Shown: positions 16,142-23,522 of the stretch, in pieces
Layout: every line of letters starts with the position of its first letter
How positions within the stretch are numbered: position 1 is the stretch's first letter
NCBI GenBank assembly: GCA_021827525.1
Contig: JAKAVJ010000010.1
Span: forward strand, 1-41,085
DNA length: 41,085 nucleotides
From: Microcaldota archaeon
Lineage (GTDB): Archaea; Micrarchaeota; Micrarchaeia; Micrarchaeales; Micrarchaeaceae
Direction: 5' to 3'
The notes under the pieces: model-generated
Told to the model about the DNA's origin: nothing
The model's database searches: none
The model's input: only the letters and a program-made list of their open reading frames with translations
Made by a program: the position numbers and the translations under genes

Positions 16142-16730
16142 TGGGAAACAGCCTTTGCTAGCACCGCACAAGTCTGCACATGCATGCGCACGTGGCTTTA
16201 GGGCACAGGAAGCGCTCGACTTCATGCTGTCCTATGGGGTCGCGATACTCATAATAGCCATAGCAATATATGTGGTAGCGCAGCTGGGCGCTTTCAACCC
16301 AAGCATAGCGCCGGTATCGTGCACCCCTTCGCCTGGATTCGCATGCATATCTTATGCAATTGACACCGACGGCACGCTTATAGCAACCATATCGCAGGCC
16401 ACAGGCGGCACAATGACTATAGTTGGGGCTGCCTGCTCTTCTTCGGTCAACGCCACGGGCAACAAGCCGGAATATGGCAACATAGGCGTGCTCGGATGGT
16501 CTTCGGCGCCTTCTTATTATCCAGCAGGCATATCCTCGGGAGCCATAACGTCCTACAGCGGCGGCTCCTTCCTCATTGAGGTGAGGTGCTATAATGGTGC
16601 AGGAATAGCAAGTGGCAACCTTGGCAATGTATTCACTGGGTACCTGTGGCTCAATTATACGTTTTCCGGCTTGCCTTCATCAATTTACCACGTAAACAAC
16701 ATAGCGACATTCACTGCCAAGTACACCTGA
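16134..16730 (+). CDS. Pilin-like protein with class III signal peptide
   Basis: 198 residues. After a basic, Cys-containing leader (residues 1-24) comes RAQEALDFMLSYGVAILIIA, the archaeal class III signal pattern (cleavage expected between Ala24 and Gln25, Glu at +5-like position in the mature helix). The hydrophobic helix is followed by a Ser/Gly/Thr-rich exported domain with at least four Cys (VSCTPSPGFACI, AACSSS, EVRCYNG) that may form disulfides. It starts inside the last codons of the response regulator gene (8-base overlap). A structural pilin or surface fibre subunit is inferred. Confidence 0.78.
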   Translation: MPDGKQPLLAPHKSAHACARGFRAQEALDFMLSYGVAILIIAIAIYVVAQLGAFNPSIAPVSCTPSPGFACISYAIDTDGTLIATISQATGGTMTIVGAACSSSVNATGNKPEYGNIGVLGWSSAPSYYPAGISSGAITSYSGGSFLIEVRCYNGAGIASGNLGNVFTGYLWLNYTFSGLPSSIYHVNNIATFTAKYT

Positions 16731-16777
16731 GCAAGTTATTTATTACTGCTTGGAACAATTTAGATAAGGATGCTAAA

Positions 16778-17611
16778 ATGAAAGCCTATGCATTTGCCTT
16801 TGCGATAATCGCTGCAGCCTCGATGGCAGGGATAGCCGGCGCCTCTTCATATCTCAGGGTTGTTGAGCCTTTCAACTCAACGCTCCACAACGGCGGCAGC
16901 ATATACCTTGGCAATGACGGGCCGGGGCAGCCGTTCTTTATAAATGCCTTGGCAAACACGACCAACAGCACAGGCGTGCTCATATACAAGGGCTGGAGTT
17001 TTATGAATGTGACAGGGGAACCGTACGGCTGGATAGTCACCAACTCGTCAAAATATGAATACCTGATGTCGGTCGAAGTAACGCCTAGCCCAAATGCCAA
17101 GCCTGGCATATACGCGTTCAACGTCACTGCCGTCAACGTTGGCAATTACTCTAAGCTCGGCATAGTGAGGTTTACCGCTTATGTCAATATAACGCCGAAT
17201 GTTTTCAAGCTCTCGGTGTCGCCCAGAGTGCTGAGTTCGGGGCCGGGGCAGCCGAAGAGCGTATATATAACAATAAACAACACAGGGGTTTCGGACAGCC
17301 CGTTCGAGATATATGTAAGGGGATTGCCGGCGTTCAACAGGAGCCTTGAGGTAATAGCCCTGCACCATACTTCAAGGGAATTTACCTATCAGGTGTTCGA
17401 GAACGAGCCCGGATTGTATAAAGCGATGATGTATGTGGATTCTGTTGACAGCCCGCAGGTGCACGAGGAAGCGAACATAACGCTCAGCGTGAAGGCATCG
17501 ATACAGAATGACTACAATGCGCTCGGGTACGGCAGCAACGCCTTCCCGATAATATACGAGCCCGCATATGCGGTGATGTATTTCATAAACCTGATAGCCA
17601 AGCACATATGA
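16778..17611 (+). CDS. Secreted beta-rich protein with signal peptide
   Basis: 277 residues from ATG 16778, preceded by AAGGA; the tracked start at 16646 lies inside the pilin gene in another frame. A classical signal peptide (MKAYAFAFAIIAAASMAGIAG) ends near ASS. The body has several N-glycosylation sequons and Ig-like strand patterns (VYITINNTGVSDSPFEIYV, NVTAVNVGNYSKLGIV). It ends with a hydrophobic segment (YAVMYFINLIAKHI) that may be a short membrane or assembly anchor. It probably belongs with the pilin-like gene 47 bases upstream. No family recognised. Confidence 0.75.
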   Translation: MKAYAFAFAIIAAASMAGIAGASSYLRVVEPFNSTLHNGGSIYLGNDGPGQPFFINALANTTNSTGVLIYKGWSFMNVTGEPYGWIVTNSSKYEYLMSVEVTPSPNAKPGIYAFNVTAVNVGNYSKLGIVRFTAYVNITPNVFKLSVSPRVLSSGPGQPKSVYITINNTGVSDSPFEIYVRGLPAFNRSLEVIALHHTSREFTYQVFENEPGLYKAMMYVDSVDSPQVHEEANITLSVKASIQNDYNALGYGSNAFPIIYEPAYAVMYFINLIAKHI

Positions 17612-17650
17612 CATGCAGGGTCTAATTACAGGAAGTGAGGAGGTGTAGCG

Positions 17651-18334
17651 ATGATCAATATAAAATGGACAAGGCTAGTAAGCATTGCCGACCTCGTAAG
17701 GGATGCATGCACTTTCAGCGGAAATATGGGAGAGCTGTATGCAAAAAAGATTGGGGATAGCTACAGGTACATACTTGTAGGGGAGAAAGTAGGCAAGTCA
17801 AGGCTGGCCTTTTACTGTGATTATGACAAGGCAACGAATTATGTGGTGTACTCCGCAAGCGGCAAAGAATCGTTCTCGTTCGTGGACAGCATAGAGCGCA
17901 ATACGGGTTATCAGACGTATAAGATACAGGTGCTTCACATAAAGAACGATTCGTTCAGGATACCGAAGTCTGACAAGTTTACTGTATCGACAATCGAGCT
18001 GACCAACTACGAGGAGATAGTAAAGGGCATTGCCAGCAGCGCGGCGAGCAGCGAAACAATAGGCACGATGTTTGTCTTCCCTTACAATGGCACAAAGCAC
18101 GCGGGAGGGTTCGGATTCCTCACGGATGAAGATTCACTCACGTTCACGCACGCTGAGCTGCCGAATCCAGATGGTGATTTCGCCTTCTTCAAGTATGACT
18201 ACAACTCAGGCGCGGTGACGAGGACCAACGGCGTGGAAGACAGCACAGGCCTGTACACAAAGATAGTGAACTTGGCGGAGCCGTTCGGCTTCTTGGAGGA
18301 GCATGCAAAGCAAAAGAACGGCACTAATAAATAA
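17651..18334 (+). CDS. Hypothetical cytosolic protein
   Basis: 227 residues with a strong ribosome site (GGAGGTG 8 bases before the ATG). No signal peptide or membrane helix. The sequence alternates beta strands and loops (YRYILVGEKVG, LAFYCDYDKATNYVVYSASG, FAFFKYDYNSGAVTRTNG). No motif or family is recognised. It lies 39 bases after the secreted protein gene and ends 36 bases before tRNA-Asn. Confidence 0.75.
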   Translation: MINIKWTRLVSIADLVRDACTFSGNMGELYAKKIGDSYRYILVGEKVGKSRLAFYCDYDKATNYVVYSASGKESFSFVDSIERNTGYQTYKIQVLHIKNDSFRIPKSDKFTVSTIELTNYEEIVKGIASSAASSETIGTMFVFPYNGTKHAGGFGFLTDEDSLTFTHAELPNPDGDFAFFKYDYNSGAVTRTNGVEDSTGLYTKIVNLAEPFGFLEEHAKQKNGTNK

Positions 18335-18370
18335 TCCTCGCCCAGAATGTTATGCATAATAATCCTTAGT

Positions 18371-18442
18371 GCCCGAATAGCTCAGTGGTAGAGCGAGCGG
18401 CTGTTAACCGCTAGGTCGCAGGTCCAATCCCTGCTTCGGGCG
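18371..18442 (+). tRNA. tRNA-Asn (anticodon GTT)
   Basis: Full cloverleaf: acceptor GCCCGAA/TTCGGGC, D-arm GCTC...GAGC, anticodon arm AGCGG-CTGTTAA-CCGCT, T-arm GCAGG-TCCAATC-CCTGC, discriminator G. CCA is not encoded and there is no intron. The T-loop reads TCCAATC: position 55, almost always T (pseudouridine), is C. All stems are otherwise perfect. Confidence 0.95.
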
Positions 18443-18512
18443 ATGCGCTTCAAGCATGGCTCCTGCTTCACAGCTATAAATATCCGTATATAGGGCAATG
18501 CCGCTCTCGAAA

Positions 18513-18526
18513 GACTTAAAATATAT
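18513..18526 (+). promoter_or_regulatory. TATA box of the antitoxin-like gene
   Basis: GACTTAAAATATATAG matches an archaeal TATA box about 40 bases before the ATG at 18560. Confidence 0.5.
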
Positions 18527-18559
18527 AGTACGTCATACACTAACTATTGGTGTTGTATA

Positions 18560-18781
18560 ATGCCTGAGGAAATAATTACCATACGGCTAAACAAGTCGGT
18601 GGTTAAGGCCCTGAAGCAAATCAAGGGATACTCAAAGGAGACTTACAGTGAGGTAGTCTTAGGCCTTATAGAAAGCGCAGGGGGGATGGAAGGGTTAGAT
18701 AAGTTTGTTCAGGAAGCCCAGAAAACCAAGATGAAAGAGTTATGGCGTAGGGGCAATTACTCTGCGTGGGAACGTGCATAA
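18560..18781 (+). CDS. VapB-like ribbon-helix-helix antitoxin, no toxin beside it
   Basis: 73 residues. EIITIRLNKSVVKALKQIKG is an RHH-type strand-helix start, followed by ETYSEVVLGLIESAG (second helix). The C-terminal KMKELWRRGNYSAWERA resembles the toxin-binding tail of archaeal VapB/RHH antitoxins (LW-x-x-x-x-x-AW pattern). No PIN or RelE toxin gene follows. The next gene is a reverse-strand hydrolase 17 bases away. It may be a solitary regulator or the remnant of a toxin-antitoxin pair. Confidence 0.72.
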   Translation: MPEEIITIRLNKSVVKALKQIKGYSKETYSEVVLGLIESAGGMEGLDKFVQEAQKTKMKELWRRGNYSAWERA

Positions 18782-18798
18782 GATTGCTTTCAATTATC

Positions 18799-19338
18799 TT
18801 ACCACTTTAGATCGTCGGAATTTATTATTTTGCCGACACACGCCTTCATAAATCTGATTGCGACTTCCTGTCTTAGCCACCCTCTTGTAAAGCAGCAATC
18901 TTCTATTACAAATACATTAAATCCAATCTGTGCGGCCGTTACGCCGGTTTCTCTCACGCAGCAGTCTGTCTGTTGCCCGGTTAAGTAAATATCACTTATA
19001 TTTAATTTTTTAAGAAGCTCGTCCAAACCGCTTTTCCAAAAGCCATCATAGCCTCTCTTTTCAAGGGCATAATCCTTACTGGTGGGCTCTAGTTCAGCGA
19101 TTGTTTGCGCTCCTTTTGTTCCTTTCATTGCTTGAGGCCTATGTCCGATAATTTTTAGAACTGGGTCGCCTTCTATAAATGCGCTATTGACGTAAATAAC
19201 TGGCACGGCTTTTTCATGCGCTAAATCAATCGCTTTTCTTATGTTTTTAATTAACTTCTCCCTGTCCTCTATTGGTATAAGGGGTTTTTCTCCGTAGATA
19301 TATTCATTAACCATATCCATTACAAGCAATGCATCCAT
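18799..19338 (-). CDS. Isochorismatase/nicotinamidase-family cysteine hydrolase
   Basis: 179 residues, normal for the family. The catalytic triad is visible: Asp8 in LLVMDMVNEY, Lys in ALEKRGYDGF, and Cys in LTGQQTDCCVRET with the usual cis-peptide region before it. The first metal-site His pattern of nicotinamidase (DxHxxxH) is not present, so a general isochorismatase-like amidase is safer than PncA. The gene is clearly richer in A/T than its neighbours (for example many AAA, TTT and ATA codons), which suggests transfer. The substrate is unknown. Confidence 0.9.
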   Translation of the reverse strand: MDALLVMDMVNEYIYGEKPLIPIEDREKLIKNIRKAIDLAHEKAVPVIYVNSAFIEGDPVLKIIGHRPQAMKGTKGAQTIAELEPTSKDYALEKRGYDGFWKSGLDELLKKLNISDIYLTGQQTDCCVRETGVTAAQIGFNVFVIEDCCFTRGWLRQEVAIRFMKACVGKIINSDDLKW

Positions 19339-19541
19339 CTAACCGCCTATTCAAATCTTCTGAATGGTTCCTTTTTGATAGCTTTTATAATGTATATAAA
19401 TTTTTAGATATTTGGGCATCTGATTGCATTTTGCGCGTGTAGGTTTGCGATATAACTATATCTTTATAGCACATATAAGAACTTAAGGCAGAGGGGCTTT
19501 CTGCTATGGATTCTGTAATGCATTCCTAGCGCATCAACATA

Positions 19542-19557
19542 ACATATTTATATATGT
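19542..19557 (+). promoter_or_regulatory. palindromic operator over the TATA box of the copper operon
   Basis: ACATAT-TTAT-ATATGT is a perfect dyad with 6-base arms that overlaps the TATA element (TTTATATA) of the operon. The start codon follows 17-26 bases later, so transcripts are nearly leaderless. Its position would let the PadR-TRASH protein block TBP/TFB binding. That is inference; AT-rich sequence makes short dyads easy to obtain by chance. Confidence 0.5.
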
Positions 19558-19582
19558 CATAATGTGATATATAGTGACTGCG

Positions 19583-20008
19583 ATGCCCGACATTGAGATA
19601 AAGAATATAGTGAAGCTCTTCGCCGTCCTTTTGCTCAGCGAGAAGGAACATTACGGCTACGAAATAATGAAGGAAGTAGAGAGGAGGACGGGAAAGAAGG
19701 CCAGTCCGGGACAGGTATATCCGTTCTTGAAGCAACTCAAGAAGTATGGTTATGTTGAAACTAAGGGCAGGGCTGAGAGGGACAAACAGGCTTACTATCT
19801 GACTCCGGAAGGCAGGAAGTTTGTGACAAGGCTCACAAATAAGTTCGGAGATATGTTTGAGATTGCAATAAAACCGAAGCTAACTGTGTGTGCGCATTGC
19901 AACTGTGAAATATACAAAGGAGGCTACAAAGAGAAAATTGGCGGAAGATATTTGACCTTCTGTTGCGAGAACTGTGCTAAGGGCTACAGGGCAATGAATG
20001 CCAAATAA
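19583..20008 (+). CDS. PadR-family repressor with C-terminal TRASH metal-binding domain
   Basis: 141 residues from ATG 19583 (GTG 19574 gives 144). The N-terminal 90 residues are a PadR winged helix (LSEKEHYGYEIMKEVERRTG, ASPGQVYPFLKQLKKYGYVE, YYLTPEGRKFV). The C-terminal 45 residues are a TRASH/YHS-type treble-clef metal site: CAHCNCEIYKGGY, then YLTFCCENCAKGY. The gene opens the copper operon, so it is most likely a copper-responsive autorepressor, equivalent in role to the HTH-TRASH regulators of Sulfolobus copper loci but built on a PadR DNA-binding domain. The metal specificity is inferred from context. Confidence 0.87.
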   Translation: MPDIEIKNIVKLFAVLLLSEKEHYGYEIMKEVERRTGKKASPGQVYPFLKQLKKYGYVETKGRAERDKQAYYLTPEGRKFVTRLTNKFGDMFEIAIKPKLTVCAHCNCEIYKGGYKEKIGGRYLTFCCENCAKGYRAMNAK

Positions 20009-20038
20009 TATTGACAAGGATAGATAAAAGGTGGAAAA

Positions 20039-20179
20039 ATGAAAGATCCTGTATGTGGAATGGATGTAGGCGAGGACTCCAAGTTTAAGAGCAGCTATAA
20101 GGGCAAGACCTATGTTTTTTGCTCTGCTAACTGCAAACAGAACTTCGATAAACAGCCAGAGAGCTACGTGAAGGGTTAA
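20039..20179 (+). CDS. Small YHS/TRASH-domain metal-binding protein (possible copper chaperone)
   Basis: 46 residues, absent from the ORF track because of length. It reads MKDPVCGMDVGED, then YVFCSANCKQNF: the complete YHS-domain pattern with Cys6, Cys28 and Cys32. It is about 60 percent alike by eye to the N-terminal YHS domain of CopA downstream. It starts 30 bases after the regulator with AAAGGTGG upstream, and ends 2 bases before the next ORF. By analogy with CopM of Sulfolobus copper operons it likely hands copper to CopA. That role is inferred. Confidence 0.85.
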   Translation: MKDPVCGMDVGEDSKFKSSYKGKTYVFCSANCKQNFDKQPESYVKG

Positions 20180-20181
20180 GC

Positions 20182-20322
20182 ATGGGATACAACTGCATCG
20201 TACGCAGATTGCATTTCAGAAGCAAAGAATTAGCCAGCGAAGGCCAGAGGTGGTGCTCTATACACGACAGCCGCAGGGTGGAAATAGCACGGCATTCCGT
20301 TGAAGCCGGCAAGAAAAGGTAA
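20182..20322 (+). CDS. Small basic Cys/His protein in the copper operon
   Basis: 46 residues from ATG 20182 (missing from the ORF track), 2 bases after the YHS gene stop and 4 bases before the CopA ATG, so it is embedded in the operon. It has two Cys and three His (including NCIVRRLH and WCSIH), which could bind a metal. It is strongly basic. No family is recognised. An alternative is that this is a spacer and not translated, but the tight spacing on both sides argues for a gene. Confidence 0.55.
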   Translation: MGYNCIVRRLHFRSKELASEGQRWCSIHDSRRVEIARHSVEAGKKR

Positions 20323-20326
20323 GATT

Positions 20327-22396
20327 ATGGCAACTGACCCTGTATGCGGCATGTATGTTGATGAAAAAAGCTCGACGTTGACTACCGAAATGGAAGGCAG
20401 GAAGTATTATTTCTGTAGCGCAAACTGCAAGCTTCAGTTCGAGAGGCCTGAGAAGGAGCTCAGGAACCTAAAGATTGCACTGATGGTTTCATGGCCCCTC
20501 ACTATTGCAGTTGCAGTACTTACTTACGTTCTGCGCCTTGGATTTGGCAACTACATAATGTTGGTTCTGGCAAGCATAGTGCAGTTCTACGCTGGGCAGA
20601 GGTTCTACGCCGGCATTGCGGATGCGATAAAGAACAGGTCTGCCAACATGGATACGCTGATTGCAATAGGCACAAGCGCAGCGTGGGCTTACAGCGCAGT
20701 GGTTACGCTGTTCCCATCAATCTTCCCCGCTGGAGGAGTATACTTTGATACCTCCACAATTATAATCTCCCTGATACTCACCGGAACATACATGCAGAGG
20801 CTCGCGGAATCAAGGGCATCGGTTGCAGTTTCGGCATTAATAGCGTTGCAGCCAAAGATAGCACATAGGATTGAAGGTGATAGAGTAATAGACACCCCCG
20901 TAGAGCAGGTTAAGGAGGGATATATTCTGCTAATAAAGCCGGGGGAGAAGATACCTACTGATTCGGTGGTCTTAGAGGGTGAAAGTGCGGTTGATGAATC
21001 GTTGATCACAGGGGAGAGCATGCCACTGGCTAAGAAGGCAGGAGACAAGGCTATAGGTGGCACCGTAAATTTGACAAGCTCGCTGAAGGTCAAGGCTACA
21101 AAGGTAGGCGAAGACACTGCACTTGCGCAGATAATAAAGATAGTCAAGGATGCCGCATCAAGTAAGGTGCCGATACAGAAGCTTGCTGATAAGGTCTCAT
21201 CGTATTTTGTGCCCGTAGTGGTGCTCGTGGGCATTTTGGCGTCATTGTACTGGTACCTTTTTTGGGGTGTAGGTGTAAACACCGCGATCCTGATATTTGT
21301 CAGCGTGCTGATAATCGCATGCCCGTGCGCTCTGGGTATAGCAACGCCAGCTGCATTGCTAGTTTCCTCGGGCAGGGCGGCGAAAGCCGGGATACTCATC
21401 AAAAGCGGCGAAAGCCTGCAGAGGGCAAGCAAAGTCACTGCGGTTGTGCTGGATAAGACAGGCACGCTTACAAAAGGAACGCCGGAAGTTACCGACATAG
21501 TCGCAGCTGCAGGATATGATAGGATGGAGGTTCTAAGGCTCGCTGCCATAGCAGAGGCGAATTCGGAACACGTCATTGGGAAGGCCATTGTCTCGAAGGC
21601 GCAGAGCATGAAGATCAAGAGCGAGTTTCCAAAGAAGTTTGCTTATGCCCAGGGCAGCGGGGTAACTGCGCTTACTAAAAGCGATAAGAAAATAATTGTT
21701 GGCAACAGGGACCTATTTGGTAATATGCAACTTTCAGGTCTTGACGCAACGCTGCAGGAGTTCGAGTCGGAAGGCAAAACAGCACTCATAATAGGGGAGG
21801 ATGAAAAGGCAATCGGTCTTATAGCAATAGCGGACGCGCTCAAGGAGGACAGCAGGAAGGCGATAGATTTGTTTAAGAATGGAGGGTACAGTGTATGGCT
21901 CATAACTGGCGATAATCAGAAGACCGCAGATGCGGTTGCGAAGAGCTTGGGCATAGAGCACGTGATGTACCAGGCAAAGCCCAAGGACAAGCTGGACAAG
22001 ATAGCGGATCTGCAGAGGGAAGGCAGTGTGGTCGCCATGATCGGCGATGGCGTTAACGATGCACCAGCGCTGACAAAGGCCGATGTTGGGATAGCCATAG
22101 GAGCAGGCACCGATGTTGCAATACAGGCAGGCAGTATTATCTTGATAAAAAACAGCGTCTACGACGCGTTCGTGGCCCTCCGGCTAGGGAAGAGGACTAT
22201 GTCAAAGATAAGGCAGAATCTTTTCTGGGCCTTTGGCTACAATATAGTACTAATCCCGATTGCAGCTGGCGCGCTTATACCTGTTTTTTCAATAAGCATG
22301 TACAATCTCTTACCCATGCTCGCCGCTTTGGCAATGGCATTCAGCTCTGTGACTGTAGTCTCCAACTCGTTGTTGCTTGCGCGGTTCAAAGACTGA
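20327..22396 (+). CDS. copA: Copper-exporting P1B-type ATPase with N-terminal YHS domain
   Basis: 689 residues from ATG 20327; the tracked start at 20300 lies inside the preceding ORF. N-terminal YHS domain (DPVCGMYV, FCSANC; Cys7, 30, 34) replaces the usual HMA domains. Eight TM segments are expected. Key motifs: TGES in the actuator domain, CPC (332-334) in TM6, DKTGT with phosphorylated Asp376, GDGVNDAPAL, TM7 FGYN and TM8 MAFSSVTVVSNS, the set for Cu(I) export. The nucleotide-domain signature is SEHV (His415) where SEHP is usual. The last codon (GAC) and stop overlap the orphan TnpB-type right end, so the native C-terminus may have been changed by insertion. Confidence 0.94.
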   Translation: MATDPVCGMYVDEKSSTLTTEMEGRKYYFCSANCKLQFERPEKELRNLKIALMVSWPLTIAVAVLTYVLRLGFGNYIMLVLASIVQFYAGQRFYAGIADAIKNRSANMDTLIAIGTSAAWAYSAVVTLFPSIFPAGGVYFDTSTIIISLILTGTYMQRLAESRASVAVSALIALQPKIAHRIEGDRVIDTPVEQVKEGYILLIKPGEKIPTDSVVLEGESAVDESLITGESMPLAKKAGDKAIGGTVNLTSSLKVKATKVGEDTALAQIIKIVKDAASSKVPIQKLADKVSSYFVPVVVLVGILASLYWYLFWGVGVNTAILIFVSVLIIACPCALGIATPAALLVSSGRAAKAGILIKSGESLQRASKVTAVVLDKTGTLTKGTPEVTDIVAAAGYDRMEVLRLAAIAEANSEHVIGKAIVSKAQSMKIKSEFPKKFAYAQGSGVTALTKSDKKIIVGNRDLFGNMQLSGLDATLQEFESEGKTALIIGEDEKAIGLIAIADALKEDSRKAIDLFKNGGYSVWLITGDNQKTADAVAKSLGIEHVMYQAKPKDKLDKIADLQREGSVVAMIGDGVNDAPALTKADVGIAIGAGTDVAIQAGSIILIKNSVYDAFVALRLGKRTMSKIRQNLFWAFGYNIVLIPIAAGALIPVFSISMYNLLPMLAALAMAFSSVTVVSNSLLLARFKD

Positions 22397-22434
22397 CATC
22401 CTCCCACTAATGAATTCTGCAGGGTTTCCCTCAC
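22393..22434 (-). mobile_element. orphan right end (omegaRNA-type) of a TnpB element behind copA
   Basis: On the minus strand: AGTGAGGGAAACCCTGCAGAAT then TCATTAGTGGGAGGATGTCAG. The matching block in the TnpB element is CGTGAGGAACCCCACAGAAT then TTATTCGTGGGAGGATGTCAG, so the last 40 bases are nearly the same. No tnpB frame or clear left end lies upstream on this strand; the next feature is a zinc ribbon gene at 22562. The terminal hairpin is partly degraded. The guide position would begin TCTTTGAACCGCGCAAGC, which is the 3' end of copA. Either a remnant of a deleted copy or a stand-alone guide RNA. Confidence 0.8.
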
Positions 22435-22561
22435 TTTGCTAAGTATACATCGCTTTGAGCTGGTCAACCCCCCAGCCTTCTAGGAAAAGGGAATTTGTGA
22501 AAATGTTGCTTTGCAACTGCAGGCAGTATAAATAGGGAGAAGGGCAAGCGCCCTTCAATGC

Positions 22562-22702
22562 TCACTTGCCGCCTATCTTGAACATCTTGGTGCCGCACAC
22601 GGGGCACACGCCTTCGAACGCCTTCTTGCCGTTCTTCATGGTTACCTCTTTAGCATCCTTCATCTCCCTCTTCTGCTTGCATTTCATACAATATGCTTCC
22701 AT
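22562..22702 (-). CDS. DUF5679-type small zinc ribbon protein
   Basis: 46 residues, too short for the ORF track. It reads AYCMKCKQKREMKD, KEVTMKNGKKAFEG, then CPVCGTKMFKIG: two CxxC knuckles forming a zinc ribbon, in the exact order of the DUF5679 family common in archaea. The start has GGTGAGACC upstream. The family function is not known; nucleic-acid binding is a usual guess for isolated ribbons. Confidence 0.88.
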   Translation of the reverse strand: MEAYCMKCKQKREMKDAKEVTMKNGKKAFEGVCPVCGTKMFKIGGK

Positions 22703-22781
22703 GGTCTCACCTTTATGCCTTTAATAGATTGTATGCTAGGTTTTTAAATCCAGTGCCTTTTGGGCTTTCTTATGCCCGTTT

Positions 22782-23330
22782 TCAAAGGTACTTGAATATT
22801 CCGCCTATATCGGTGATCTTCCTGCGCACCCTTAAATGGCGGCGGTCCTTCCTCTCGTATGTGAAGCCGTCTATCATTACTGCTGATATGCCGGCCTTCT
22901 TTGCCGGGACATAGTCGCTTCCGTACTGGTCGCCGACCATCAATGCCGACGACTTGGGCAGATGCGCCTTCTTCAGTATCTTCAGTATCTCGTTGTCCTT
23001 GCTATCCGGCTTTGTATGGTGCGCAATGACTTTGGACGCTTCGACATAGTCGAAGAACTGCGCTATGCCGAAATGCTTCAGCTTCGTGTGCAGCCTCGCA
23101 TCCCTTTCTGCTTTAGTCCCGTCTGGCTGCGTGGATATTATGGCAAGCCTTATTCCTCTTTTCTTCAGGCTTCTGAGCGTCTCCTTCACGTTTGGCATCA
23201 GCATCTGGCGCTTCATCTCCACGTGCATGTCTCCGTCCTTTTCATAAATGATCCATGGAGGCGCGCTGAACTTTGTCTTCCTCGGGTACCAAAGGGTCCC
23301 ATCGCCGTCGAAGAATATTATCTTTTTCAT
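22782..23330 (-). CDS. HAD-superfamily phosphatase (MDP-1/HAD-IIIC-like)
   Basis: 182 residues from ATG 23330; the tracked start at 23369 adds non-conserved residues. Motif I FFDGDGTLWYP (both Asp present), motif II LAIISTQPDG, motif III Lys in SKVIAHHTKPDSKDNEI, motif IV LMVGDQYGSDYVPAKKAG. The cap is small, as in class III HAD enzymes. A magnesium-dependent phosphatase is likely; the substrate is unknown. A 'FDGDGTLW' first motif is also found in sugar-phosphate and protein-tyrosine MDP-1 types. Confidence 0.85.
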   Translation of the reverse strand: MKKIIFFDGDGTLWYPRKTKFSAPPWIIYEKDGDMHVEMKRQMLMPNVKETLRSLKKRGIRLAIISTQPDGTKAERDARLHTKLKHFGIAQFFDYVEASKVIAHHTKPDSKDNEILKILKKAHLPKSSALMVGDQYGSDYVPAKKAGISAVMIDGFTYERKDRRHLRVRRKITDIGGIFKYL

Positions 23331-23469
23331 CGCTACCAACTGTGTATTATAGGCGGATGACCACTGCATTTACAAGTGACATACGCACACGCATGCAGTG
23401 CGGGCTTTATGTTGCATGGATGAAAGCATACGTGCATGCCAGATACAGCTTTCTGATGAGAGCGCACAC

Positions 23470-23482
23470 TTAAATACTTTAC
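23470..23482 (+). promoter_or_regulatory. TATA box of the DUF981-like gene
   Basis: CTTAAATACTTTA lies about 45 bases before the ATG at 23523, with GTGGTGG as ribosome site just ahead of the ATG. Confidence 0.45.
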
Positions 23483-23522
23483 GATTGATTGGTGGAATAT
23501 ACAATATATGTAAAGTGGTGGA

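Noticed and set aside
20689-21618. 309-residue minus-strand ORF under copA
   Set aside because: Antisense shadow; the plus strand encodes an intact P-type ATPase core.
23370-23522. Possible C/D box RNA (GGATGAA ... CTGATGAG)
   Set aside because: Box-like words are present, but spacing and a terminal D box are not convincing.
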